A stretch of DNA of 64,000 bases, from the NCBI GenBank assembly GCA_016712535.1, contig JADJQW010000002.1, forward strand, positions 2,108,001-2,172,000, written 5' to 3'. Numbering within the stretch: the first letter of the stretch is position 1; every line of letters begins with the position of its first letter. The notes under the pieces are model-generated. The model saw only the letters and a program-made list of their open reading frames with translations. It was not told the origin of the DNA and ran no database searches. Both the position numbers and the translations under genes were made by a program. The DNA is from Flavobacteriales bacterium (GTDB lineage Bacteria; Bacteroidota; Bacteroidia; Flavobacteriales_F; PHOS-HE28). This document shows positions 23,059 to 31,633 of the stretch, piece after piece.

Positions 23059-24387
23059 TCATTCGATGACCAGGGTGCGCGTGCCCACCCGATCACCGGC
23101 AACCGCACGCAGGAAGTAGCTGCCCGCTTCGTAATCCGGGGGGATCGGAAATGCCACACGACCTGCTGCTGAGCGGACCGATTGTTCCAGGACAACCCGC
23201 CCATCGGCGCCGATCAATTGCAGCTGAGCTGTGCCGACGCCGTCCTCGAATTCAATGAAGGCCACCCCGCGCGCTGGGCTGGGCCATAGACGGAAGAAGC
23301 CACCGGCCGTCGCCGACTCCGGAACATGCACTTCAGTCAGTTCGCCGTCTGTCACGTTCACGGTCCAGCTGGTGCCGTTGCGCTTCTCGGTGACCATGGC
23401 GATCACCCGCAGGTTGGCGGCATTCCATTGCTCCGGCACCGTGAAGGTGTATTCGTGGTTGTAGGTGCTTCCTGCGGTGGTGGTGGCCGGAATCACCCCC
23501 GCCGTCCCGTCCGCGCCGCCGAGCACCTCACGCACCACTTGCTGATGCACGTACGGGCTCCCTCCTGCCACCTGCACGCCGCTGATGTTGTCCTCGAGGA
23601 TATAGGCATTCACCACGAAGGCCCCCGTCTGCGCTGCGGTGAAGGTCACCGCCAGATCGACGGTTAGCAACCGTTGCCAGGCATTGAAGGCGGATGAGAC
23701 CGTGATGCTCAATGGCGATACCCCCTGCTTGCGCTGTTCGGCGCGCGGCCCCCACTGATCGTAAGCGGCATCGTCGCCAAGGGTGCCGAACTCCTCCTGC
23801 TCCATCACGCCGGCTGGCGAGTAATCCGCACTGAACTGCTGCCAGTACGCCGTGCTGCTCGCGCTGGTGTATTCATCGCCATTGTGATGCTTGGCCACCA
23901 CGATCAGCGGGTCGCCGTTGAGCGCATCGGTGGCGGCATTGGGCAATGGACAGAACTGGCACCAGGTGCCCGTATACTGTTCAATGAGCACGCTCTTCGT
24001 GGACCATGCGCTCAGCACGTCCACCGTGAAGTAAAGCGTGTCGTTGCTATGGTTCGAATCGCCTACCCCCACCACCCACATCTTCAATGTGCCGCCGCTG
24101 GCCGGGACATTGAACGCGGTAGGATGCGTGTAGGGCCAATACTGTCCGGGCAGTATCCCTGTTGTGCTCTGCGTATTACCCACTTGGACCGGCCCGCTGT
24201 TGAACCGCCAATCCACCCGGAAGGTGATCAGGGGCACCGTGCTTGACGCGTTCCGCACGCGGGCGCTCAGCGGCCACGGGTCGTTGGCCTTCCAGTAGCG
24301 CGGAACGAAGGCGGTATTGAGGTAGGCATCTTGCGCAAGCCCGAAGGCGGCATGCGCAATGAGCACGAGAAAGGTGATTCGGCGCAT
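23059..24387 (-). CDS. Omp28-related secreted protein with C-terminal sorting domain
   Basis: A 442-residue protein with signal peptide (MRRITFLVLIAHAAFGLAQ). Residues 20-125 are a beta-sandwich-like region. A thioredoxin-like/Omp28 region follows, with EQYTGTWCQFCP (CxxC at about 142-145) and VAKHHNGDEYTS; an Omp28 C-terminal part with NAYILEDNISGVQ and a T9SS type A sorting domain (about 365-442; FRLWPSPARGVAFIEF to GTRTLVIE) complete it. Omp28 proteins are surface or exported proteins of Bacteroidota with uncertain function. The gene is monocistronic and divergent from the next gene. Confidence 0.88.
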   Translation of the reverse strand: MRRITFLVLIAHAAFGLAQDAYLNTAFVPRYWKANDPWPLSARVRNASSTVPLITFRVDWRFNSGPVQVGNTQSTTGILPGQYWPYTHPTAFNVPASGGTLKMWVVGVGDSNHSNDTLYFTVDVLSAWSTKSVLIEQYTGTWCQFCPLPNAATDALNGDPLIVVAKHHNGDEYTSASSTAYWQQFSADYSPAGVMEQEEFGTLGDDAAYDQWGPRAEQRKQGVSPLSITVSSAFNAWQRLLTVDLAVTFTAAQTGAFVVNAYILEDNISGVQVAGGSPYVHQQVVREVLGGADGTAGVIPATTTAGSTYNHEYTFTVPEQWNAANLRVIAMVTEKRNGTSWTVNVTDGELTEVHVPESATAGGFFRLWPSPARGVAFIEFEDGVGTAQLQLIGADGRVVLEQSVRSAAGRVAFPIPPDYEAGSYFLRAVAGDRVGTRTLVIE

Positions 24388-24483
24388 GGTGCGGAGTTGA
24401 CGCGCCGAAAGTAAACCGCGGCCCGATGCCTCTACCTTTCAGGGCCGCAATGGAGCCCGCCTAGGTTGCAGTCCCATCTCATC

Positions 24484-25629
24484 ATGAACATCGAACCCCG
24501 GAATTTGCCGTTGGCCTTCGGCCTCGCCCTGCTGCTGAATGCCTCGGTCTGCGTGCCCAGCATCCGTGGTGGGGCGCCGCAGGTGGAGGGAATCAAATTG
24601 CCGCCGGGTTTCAGCATCACGGTATTCGCGGATGGGGTCAAGAACGCGCGAGCGATGTGCTGGGGTGACAATGGGACCCTTTTCGTGGGCAGCCGAAGCG
24701 CGGGCGCGGTGCATGCCCTGCGCGATACCGACAACGATGGCCGCGCCGATGAGCGTTTCACCGTGTCCACGGGATTGAACATGCCTGTTGGCGTTGCATT
24801 CCGCGATGGCGCGCTCTATGTCAGCGCGGTGGACCGCATCCTCCGATGGGATGCCATCGAAGCGCGGCTTGCCGATCCTCCTGCGCCGGTTCTGGTAACG
24901 CAGGCCTTTCCGACGGATACCCATCATGGCTGGAAATACATCGCCTTCGGCCCGGACGGTAAGCTCTATGTGCCCGTTGGCGCGCCGTGCAACAGCTGCT
25001 TGAAGACGGACAGCGTGTATGCCTCTATCATGCGGATCGACCCGAATGGCGGAGATCGGGAGATCGTGGCGCATGGCGTGCGCAACACTGTGGGCTTCGA
25101 CTGGCATCCGCGCACGGGAGAGCTCTGGTTCACGGACAACGGCCGCGATTGGCTCGGTGACGACAGTCCCGATTGCGAGTTGAACCGCATCGATCGCGCA
25201 GGGCAGCATTTCGGCTTTCCTTTCTGCCACGCCGGCGATGTCAGCGACCCTGAATTCGGCAAGGAGCGCGCATGCTCCGAATTCGCCCCGCCTGCCGCGA
25301 AGCTCGGCCCGCACGTGGCACCGTTGGGCATGCGCTTCTACACGGGTACCTTGTTCCCGGAGAAGTACCACGGGGCCATCTTCATTGCGGAGCATGGCAG
25401 CTGGAACCGCAGCACGCCCAGCGGGTACCGGGTTGTGGCAGCGTTCCCGCAAGCCGACGGCAGCGCCACGCATGAAGTCTTCGCCGAAGGCTGGCTTGAT
25501 GGCACTCGCGCATGGGGCCGGCCCGTGGATGTGATCGTAGCGCCTGATGGTGCGTTGCTCGTGAGCGACGATGGCGCGGACATGATCTATCGGATCGGCT
25601 ATGCGCCGCCGAAGAGCAATAAGCTGTGA
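24484..25629 (+). CDS. L-sorbosone dehydrogenase-like six-bladed propeller protein, exported
   Basis: A 381-residue protein with an N-terminal hydrophobic export signal (LPLAFGLALLLNASVCVPSI) and a glucose/sorbosone dehydrogenase beta-propeller. GFSITVFADGVKNARAMCWGDNGTLFVGSR, HGWKYIAFGPDGKLYVPVG and GVRNTVGFDWHPRTGELWFTDNGRDW are the family repeats. Relatives are PQQ-dependent or cofactor-less sugar/aldehyde oxidoreductases; substrate unknown. The catalytic His and Arg stretch (THHGWKY, VRNTVG) is present. The first ATG in frame with good context is 24484; an upstream start at 24466 adds six residues. It ends 91 bases before the convergent PAP2 gene. Confidence 0.85.
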   Translation: MNIEPRNLPLAFGLALLLNASVCVPSIRGGAPQVEGIKLPPGFSITVFADGVKNARAMCWGDNGTLFVGSRSAGAVHALRDTDNDGRADERFTVSTGLNMPVGVAFRDGALYVSAVDRILRWDAIEARLADPPAPVLVTQAFPTDTHHGWKYIAFGPDGKLYVPVGAPCNSCLKTDSVYASIMRIDPNGGDREIVAHGVRNTVGFDWHPRTGELWFTDNGRDWLGDDSPDCELNRIDRAGQHFGFPFCHAGDVSDPEFGKERACSEFAPPAAKLGPHVAPLGMRFYTGTLFPEKYHGAIFIAEHGSWNRSTPSGYRVVAAFPQADGSATHEVFAEGWLDGTRAWGRPVDVIVAPDGALLVSDDGADMIYRIGYAPPKSNKL

Positions 25630-25720
25630 CCGATTGAATGGTCGGGCGTCTTCATGCCCGACCGCCGATGGAAGGGAGAGTCCAGAGGCTTTGGTCCGGA
25701 AGGCGCTTCGGCGCCTTCTG

Positions 25721-26380
25721 TCATTCCAGCCCTGCTCGGAACGGGCGCCGCGACAGCCAGGCCGCGCGCGACCATGCGCTCCTGTAAAGCATTTGGTAAA
25801 CCGCCCATGCCACGATGGTGCCGATGGCTGAGCCCGTGGCCACATCTTGCAGGAAGTGCTGCGAGAGGTAAACACGCGCATAGCCGAGCAGGGCAGCGAA
25901 CAGGGCGAGCCCAGCCCCCAGCCGGTGCCGTGCAAGGATCACCGCCAGTGCGAAGCACATGCTGAAGGCTGCTGTCGCATGCCCACTCGGGAAGCTATGG
26001 TGACTGTGCAGGTCGATTCCAGCGACCCACGACAGGTCCCCGAGCTGCTCGCGGAACATGCTTGGCCGATCCAGATGACTGAAAGGGCCATGCTTCAAGG
26101 CCTGGGCTACCAATGCACTCAGTCCGCAGCTCAAGCCCATGAGCAGGAACGATCGCCAAGTGCTGACAATCAAGAGCAGCAGGGCCAATGCGGTGGGCAC
26201 CAGGCCATCAGCCAAATGCGTGAACAAAGCGAAGAACCGATCCGGAACAGGGCTGTGCCACGCGTTCATGGCGCGATGCATCTCGAACTTATCTCCGAGA
26301 ATAGACCACACTGCCCCAAGGGAGAAGAGCATGGCCCAAATCGCCATGAACATCCGAACCGTTCGTTTCTCGTCGGCCAT
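25721..26380 (-). CDS. PAP2-family membrane phosphatase
   Basis: A 219-residue polytopic protein (about six helices) with the three phosphatase motifs of the type 2 phosphatidic acid phosphatase family: K-x6-RP in KHGPFSHLDRP (about 95-105), PSGH in HSFPSGHATAAF (about 133) and the third motif YARVYLSQHFLQDV (about 174-187). It probably dephosphorylates lipid phosphates such as undecaprenyl pyrophosphate or phosphatidylglycerol phosphate at the periplasmic face. The ATG at 26380 follows the family; the open frame extends 18 codons further. Confidence 0.92.
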   Translation of the reverse strand: MADEKRTVRMFMAIWAMLFSLGAVWSILGDKFEMHRAMNAWHSPVPDRFFALFTHLADGLVPTALALLLLIVSTWRSFLLMGLSCGLSALVAQALKHGPFSHLDRPSMFREQLGDLSWVAGIDLHSHHSFPSGHATAAFSMCFALAVILARHRLGAGLALFAALLGYARVYLSQHFLQDVATGSAIGTIVAWAVYQMLYRSAWSRAAWLSRRPFRAGLE

Positions 26381-26432
26381 CGCTGCGAAGCTAGCCCCAC
26401 ATGGCCTGTAAGTTCGTGCGCTCACAGGATCC

Positions 26433-27593
26433 ATGCGCGCATCCGGACCTCAAATCCTAGCAATTGCCAGCCTTGCATTCTCCATGCAAGCAACCGCGCA
26501 AGGCTTCGTGAACACCTATGGCGGGGCATTGGCCGACGACGCAGTGGGTGTCTCGTTGGGCAGCAGTGGATTCCACGTGGCCACACGGCGCTTCGCCGGA
26601 CAGGGCAATGAATACCAAGCGGGTCTGCTCCAGCTCGGCACATCGGGAAGCGAGCAATCGTGGCTGCCCATCAGCATCGATGGCCGCAGTTCCTCCCATG
26701 CCATGGCCCTAGGGACAAACGGATCGGCCTTCATCGCGGGAAGTTCATTCGCACCGGGCCGCAGCGATCACGATGGCTTCGTGGCGAAGCTCGATCCGAA
26801 TGGTGCCATGATATGGCTCACGCGGCCCAGCCTTGCCGGCGATCAGCAGTACCTCGCGGTTCATGGGCTGCCCGATGGCGGCTGCATCGCTGCGGGTGTG
26901 CGCGGGATCGGCGATGGCCACGACGCATGGATCACGCGACTCAATGCCTTCGGGTTGGTGCAGTGGCACCAGTCAGTCACGGATTTCTCCGACGTAGAGG
27001 CGCACGGCATAACCGTGCAAGGGGATGATGTGATGCTCACGGGCCGGCAGCTCAACTTCGGCGGAAGCACTGACGCTTGGATCGCGAGGCTGAGCCTCAT
27101 GAACGGTGATCTTGTATGGTCCAGCTCGTGGGGAGGCGTGCGCAACGAGATCGGTCGTGCCATCGCCGCAATCGGACCCGGTGCATTCGTGCTGGCAGGC
27201 ACCACCAACAGCGAGGTGCCCTACGACTTCAGTGAGGGGCGCCATAAGGACCACCTCTATCTGGTGGCCTTCGATCTCAACGGTGATTCGCTTTGGACCC
27301 GCGCCATTGGCGACACGCTCTGCGATCGCCGCTGTTTCGGCCTCGCTTCCGCTCCGAACGGTGATTTGCTGGCGTGCGGCGAGCACAGCGTTTCCTTGGG
27401 ATCCACCGATGCGTGGGCAGTTCGTCTCACTCCGGATGGGGCTTTAATCTGGGAGCGTGCATGGGATCTGGGCAAGGAAGAGCGCTTGTTGGCACTGAGC
27501 GCGCTGCCCGATGGATTCATAGCGGCGGGCTGGTCCTTCGGTGCCGCTTCTCGGCAGGCCTTGGTGGTGCGCAAGGACCCCAACGGCTTCTAG
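26433..27593 (+). CDS. secreted beta-propeller-like repeat protein
   Basis: A 386-residue protein with a signal peptide (ILAIASLAFSMQATAQ). About six degenerate repeats of the type DAW-x-x-RL-x-x-x-G-x-x-x-W follow (DGFVAKLDPNGAMIWL, DAWITRLNAFGLVQWH, DAWIARLSLMNGDLVW, DAWAVRLTPDGALIWE). These are the hallmark of SBBP/PQQ-like propeller proteins common in Bacteroidota secretomes. No C-terminal sorting domain is visible; the protein ends at ALVVRKDPNGF, as if a tail were missing. No enzymatic function can be assigned. Confidence 0.75.
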   Translation: MRASGPQILAIASLAFSMQATAQGFVNTYGGALADDAVGVSLGSSGFHVATRRFAGQGNEYQAGLLQLGTSGSEQSWLPISIDGRSSSHAMALGTNGSAFIAGSSFAPGRSDHDGFVAKLDPNGAMIWLTRPSLAGDQQYLAVHGLPDGGCIAAGVRGIGDGHDAWITRLNAFGLVQWHQSVTDFSDVEAHGITVQGDDVMLTGRQLNFGGSTDAWIARLSLMNGDLVWSSSWGGVRNEIGRAIAAIGPGAFVLAGTTNSEVPYDFSEGRHKDHLYLVAFDLNGDSLWTRAIGDTLCDRRCFGLASAPNGDLLACGEHSVSLGSTDAWAVRLTPDGALIWERAWDLGKEERLLALSALPDGFIAAGWSFGAASRQALVVRKDPNGF

Positions 27594-27696
27594 CCCACAT
27601 CCGGATGTTGGCGGATCCGTCCGCGATTACCCCGATCGCGGTATGGCAGAGGGCTTCTGTCGAAGAGAGCTTTGACCGCATCAATCCCTGCAGACC

Positions 27697-27855
27697 ATGA
27701 CCACCGGCAAGCGTTTCGCGCAGCGCACCAAGGATCACAGTGATGAACGCGTGCTCGATGCGCGCGCTCGAGCAGTGCTGAACGCGCTGCATGCCGAGCC
27801 CCGTGGCCGCGTGCTCCAAGCCTATCTGCGGGCCATTGGCCGGGCGAAGGGCTGA
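27697..27855 (+). CDS. small Arg-rich hypothetical protein
   Basis: A 52-codon ORF starting ATG at 27697 and ending TGA at 27853-27855. The product is basic and helical (MTTGKRFAQRTKDHSDER, then VLDARARAVLNALHAE and a basic end). Codon choice and third-position GC resemble the neighbouring genes, and it ends 4 bases before the convergent stop of the next gene. I do not recognise the family. It could be a small cytoplasmic or nucleic-acid-binding protein, or a chance ORF. Confidence 0.45.
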   Translation: MTTGKRFAQRTKDHSDERVLDARARAVLNALHAEPRGRVLQAYLRAIGRAKG

Positions 27856-27858
27856 TGC

Positions 27859-30800
27859 CTAGGGCAACTGCTCGTTGCGAACGCTCGTGGGCACGCTTCC
27901 TCCGATGTTCACCAGGATCGGGTCGCGGTCGTTGCCGAGCCCGATGTAGCGCACCATCCCATCCATGGTCACGTCGGCCATATGGTAGCCCATGGCAGTG
28001 CTGTTCGGGTTGGACCCGCCGATGAGCGTGAGGATCGGGTCTCGATCGTTGAGCTCACCGATGTAGCTGAGGCGGAGATCGCGCTGCACATTGCCGCACC
28101 AAAGGCCGCGCTTGCCGTTGGAGAAAGCGGTACGCGCGTCAGTCCCCCACGTGGGAACGGTGCCCAATGTGAAATCGGCACCGGCCTCAGCGGGGCCCAA
28201 GGCTATGCTTGACTGGCTCATCACGCCAAGGTGATTCCTGTGTCGTACGGCGACGAAGTAGTTGTCCGCCGCTACGCTGAAGATCAATCGTGCGTAACCA
28301 TCAGTGCCAACGATATCGCCATCGCGCTCAAGCAACGCGCTGCGCGTGGCCATCACTTGCGATGGGTTGTTCTTGTTCCGCAATTCAACACGCACCCAAT
28401 CCACAACGGCGTTCTTGCCGGACTGCGAAAGGCGCGCGTTCGTAGTGGACTCCCCTCCCCCGCCGACCTGTGGGAAGCCGAGCGCCTGATAAGGCTCGTT
28501 CAGCGGCACAAGGCCCAGTGCGCGGAGGTCATCGCGCATGAGCCCGGCTGCGCTATCATAAGCCCCTTGGAGGTTCACGCGCAGCCGCACGCTCGGCTGG
28601 CAATTCTGCCATCGCACCAAGGCATTGCCTGGCACGATGGTGCGCGTGCTGTTGCTTGGCGTCTGCCAGCGCACCGCGAAATGGTCGCCACCGCTGCCCT
28701 CCTTCTGCAGAAGCTCAACGTAGTAGTAGCGGCCGGCTACCAACGGAATCGCGTTGCTGACCTGGCTGGGGTATTTGGTGTATTCGGTCTCATTCGTCCA
28801 GCCGGGCACGTTGCAGATCATCTGCGCGAACTGCGGCTCAGCATTCAGGCTCATGTAGAGCACGCTGGCATCGTCGCTGGTGAGGGTGAAGGTGTAGTTG
28901 CCGGTTTGCGGCGCCACGATCCAGCCGCGCACGCGCGTGCCATAGTTGTTCGCGAAGTTGGTTGGCCCTTGGAATGAGGAAAGGCTGGAGCTTCCGGACG
29001 GACTATTCGGATAGTTCGGCGTGTTGATCAGGTCGCTCACGCTGCTGCCGGATACGTTGCTCCAGAATTCCCGCAAGAGGCTGCCAGCGGCTCCAGGGCA
29101 TTGCGGCGGTAAGAAGCTGAGAACGCTGATCACTTTCACCGCAGTGCCGGTAAGGCCATCATTATCGGTCACGGTTAGCGTCACTTGGTGATCGCCGGTA
29201 TCGGTGAAGGTCTTCGATGGCGTAGGGCTTGTGCTGCTTGTGCCATCACCGAAATCCCATGCATATGATACGATCTGCCCGGGATCGTAGCTCTGCGTGC
29301 CGTCGAAGGTCACTGCGAGGGGCGATTCACCACTGCTGGCGCTGGCCAGGACGATGGCCGTTGGTGCTATCGCGAAGCATCGCGGGTGAATCTCGCGCTG
29401 CTCGGTGGTGCTCAGCCCGCCAGCATCGGTGACGGTCAGGCTCACCACGTAGAAGAAGGTCTCGCCATCGCAGCCCACACCGCTGATCACGGTGCTCGAG
29501 CTCACGTTGTTGTCGAACGGCTCAGGGTGCGTGTGCGTGTTATGGTGAAGCGTAGTGCGCCAGGCATAGGTGAGCTGCGCAGGGCCGTGCTCCGGATCGG
29601 TCACAGCAGCTTGCAGTTGGAAAGTGGTATCGATGCCCACTGGATAGAACGCGGGCAACGGAATGCTGGTGATGTTGACCGCCGGCGGCGTGTTGTTCAC
29701 GGAAACGATCAGCTGCTGAGTGGCCGTTTGCCCGATGTTGTCCGTGACCGTGAGCGTCACGGTGTAGGTCGTGGGCACGCCGGGCGGCGCATTGAATGTC
29801 CGTGACGGATTCGGGAGAGTCGAGTTGGGGCTGCCGTTGCCGAAGTTCCATAAGTATGTGAGCGCGCCGTTCTCAGGATCGGAGCTGCCGCCCGCGTTGA
29901 AATTCACGGTTAGCGGGCCTGGTCCGTACTGCACGCTCTGGGTGGCCACCGCCACAGGAGGCAGGTTCACGGCCAACGTGTAGCAGATCCGGCGCAGTTC
30001 ATTGGTATTGTACTTCATGTACCAAACGCAGCCGTCGGGACCGGCACCGATCCAAACCACCGCGCCAAGTCCTGTTGCGAAATCATGCACGCTCACCGGC
30101 TGGTTCTGCTCATTGAACATGAAGCGGCGGATCCAGCCGCTCGCGTAGTCGCCGTGGAAGGTGCTGTTCTGGTAGCCCGCTGGCATGTTCTGACCGGCCA
30201 TCCAGGGCCCACCCACAGCGCAGTTACCGCCGAATTGCGGACCGGAGACAGGTGAGCCGGATGCACCCAGGTCGTATGTCACCGCGGTATTGCCATCGAA
30301 GCTTCCGCATCGGCTCTGGTTGCCGTGAAGCCAATCGACCACGGGCCTTGAGTGGAAATGCGTCGGAATCGCGCTGGGAATCTGCACAGCGGGATTGCAC
30401 GGATTCGGATGCCCGTTGAGGTGGATCGGCGTGTCCTGCTTCAAGAGGTCCTGGAAGCGCAGGTATTGGATCGTGCAGTTCACCCCATCATAGAGCGGAT
30501 TCGGCACATCGAGGTTGGCCGTGAGCGCGTTCATGTACCCGGTGTGCGGTGTGAGGCCCTCGAACAGGGGCCAACCGAAGTTCATTCCGCCCTCATAGCA
30601 CACATTCAGGTCCTCCCAGGTGCCCCATTGCACATCGCCGATGTAGATGACGCCGGGGTTAGCATCGACCGGGTTGGTGCTGCCGCTGTTGGGCTTAATG
30701 GTCGCCCGGTAAGGATTTCGCAGGCCTAGCGCGAATGTGCGCGATTGCGGTGAACGGGGCGCTGCCGGATTGTACCACGGGTTGCTGGGGATGCCGTCGC

Positions 30801-31563
30801 CCGTGGCTGGATCGATGCGGAGCAGCTTGCCGTTATGGCTTCCCAGCATCTGCGAGCGCAAAGCGCCTACATTCTCGGCGGGGCGGATGATCCCATCGAC
30901 CAGCGCTTGCGACCAATAGGTATCACTGCTGCTGCCAACATCCACCACGTTGTAGCTGGCGCCATCGCCTACGGTAGCCAACAAGGTCCCGTCTGATCCG
31001 AACATGAGCGAGCCAGTGCTGTGCGATTCGTGCAGCAATGGCACGCCGGTGGAGCGCGTCTCTCCCACCAGCACCTGCCGTGTTCCGTAGTTCACCTCAT
31101 TGAAGCTCGGTCCGATGGCTGTCCATCGCGTGATGCGCATGATGGTGGCAGCGTAGTACTCGTTCGTGTTGGCATTGTAGCTGCCCGTGCCATGATTCAT
31201 CAAATGGTGCCGATCCACAGCGTACATGCCGTAGATGTGCCCATTGGTCGTGAAATTCGGATCCAAGGCGAAACCCAGGAATCCGTGGTCGCGCCAATCC
31301 CCTACCTCATCGCTGATGTTGAGCAGTGGATTCGGAAGCCGCACGCCATTCTCAACGATCCATACCTGACCGCGCTTTTCCCAGACGTATAGGCGCCCAT
31401 TCGCATCCCAAGTTGCGCCTACCGGTGAGACCCAGCCGCCCATCACCAAGGCATCGCTGAAGTTGGGCTGGTAGGTCTGCGCGAAGAGGCCGATTGGCTG
31501 GGAATGCACCGTTAGCCAAAGGCCGAAAGCGACGAGTGTACGGGCGGGTGCAAGCATGGTCAT
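27859..31563 (-). CDS. giant secreted protein: sugar-dehydrogenase propeller, PKD, PA14, repeat C-terminus (paralogue 1)
   Basis: A 1234-residue exported protein. Signal peptide (TLVAFGLWLTVHSQPIGLFAQ); glucose/sorbosone dehydrogenase propeller (about 30-520; WVSPVGATWDANGRLYVWEK, DHGFLGFALDPNFTTNG); PKD domain (about 525-610; SSDPENGALTYLWNFG); Ig-like domain; second PKD (about 725-805; YAWDFGDGTSSTSPTPSKTF). A PA14-like carbohydrate-binding domain follows (about 815-960; YTFTLTSDDASVLYMS), then the widespread Bacteroidota module with LMRDDLRALGLVPLNEPY and VAVRHRNHLGVMSQ, and a C-terminal repeat pair around NDRDPIL-x5-GGS. It is the downstream copy of a tandem pair, 71 bases after the other. 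Probably surface-located and acting on or binding polysaccharide. ATG at 31563 or 31557. Confidence 0.85.
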   Translation of the reverse strand: MTMLAPARTLVAFGLWLTVHSQPIGLFAQTYQPNFSDALVMGGWVSPVGATWDANGRLYVWEKRGQVWIVENGVRLPNPLLNISDEVGDWRDHGFLGFALDPNFTTNGHIYGMYAVDRHHLMNHGTGSYNANTNEYYAATIMRITRWTAIGPSFNEVNYGTRQVLVGETRSTGVPLLHESHSTGSLMFGSDGTLLATVGDGASYNVVDVGSSSDTYWSQALVDGIIRPAENVGALRSQMLGSHNGKLLRIDPATGDGIPSNPWYNPAAPRSPQSRTFALGLRNPYRATIKPNSGSTNPVDANPGVIYIGDVQWGTWEDLNVCYEGGMNFGWPLFEGLTPHTGYMNALTANLDVPNPLYDGVNCTIQYLRFQDLLKQDTPIHLNGHPNPCNPAVQIPSAIPTHFHSRPVVDWLHGNQSRCGSFDGNTAVTYDLGASGSPVSGPQFGGNCAVGGPWMAGQNMPAGYQNSTFHGDYASGWIRRFMFNEQNQPVSVHDFATGLGAVVWIGAGPDGCVWYMKYNTNELRRICYTLAVNLPPVAVATQSVQYGPGPLTVNFNAGGSSDPENGALTYLWNFGNGSPNSTLPNPSRTFNAPPGVPTTYTVTLTVTDNIGQTATQQLIVSVNNTPPAVNITSIPLPAFYPVGIDTTFQLQAAVTDPEHGPAQLTYAWRTTLHHNTHTHPEPFDNNVSSSTVISGVGCDGETFFYVVSLTVTDAGGLSTTEQREIHPRCFAIAPTAIVLASASSGESPLAVTFDGTQSYDPGQIVSYAWDFGDGTSSTSPTPSKTFTDTGDHQVTLTVTDNDGLTGTAVKVISVLSFLPPQCPGAAGSLLREFWSNVSGSSVSDLINTPNYPNSPSGSSSLSSFQGPTNFANNYGTRVRGWIVAPQTGNYTFTLTSDDASVLYMSLNAEPQFAQMICNVPGWTNETEYTKYPSQVSNAIPLVAGRYYYVELLQKEGSGGDHFAVRWQTPSNSTRTIVPGNALVRWQNCQPSVRLRVNLQGAYDSAAGLMRDDLRALGLVPLNEPYQALGFPQVGGGGESTTNARLSQSGKNAVVDWVRVELRNKNNPSQVMATRSALLERDGDIVGTDGYARLIFSVAADNYFVAVRHRNHLGVMSQSSIALGPAEAGADFTLGTVPTWGTDARTAFSNGKRGLWCGNVQRDLRLSYIGELNDRDPILTLIGGSNPNSTAMGYHMADVTMDGMVRYIGLGNDRDPILVNIGGSVPTSVRNEQLP

Positions 31564-31633
31564 TTGATGATGAATAGGCTTATTGAGCCGACGAAAATAT
31601 CCTTCAAGAAGACCAATGTCAATCCTTGGTGCC

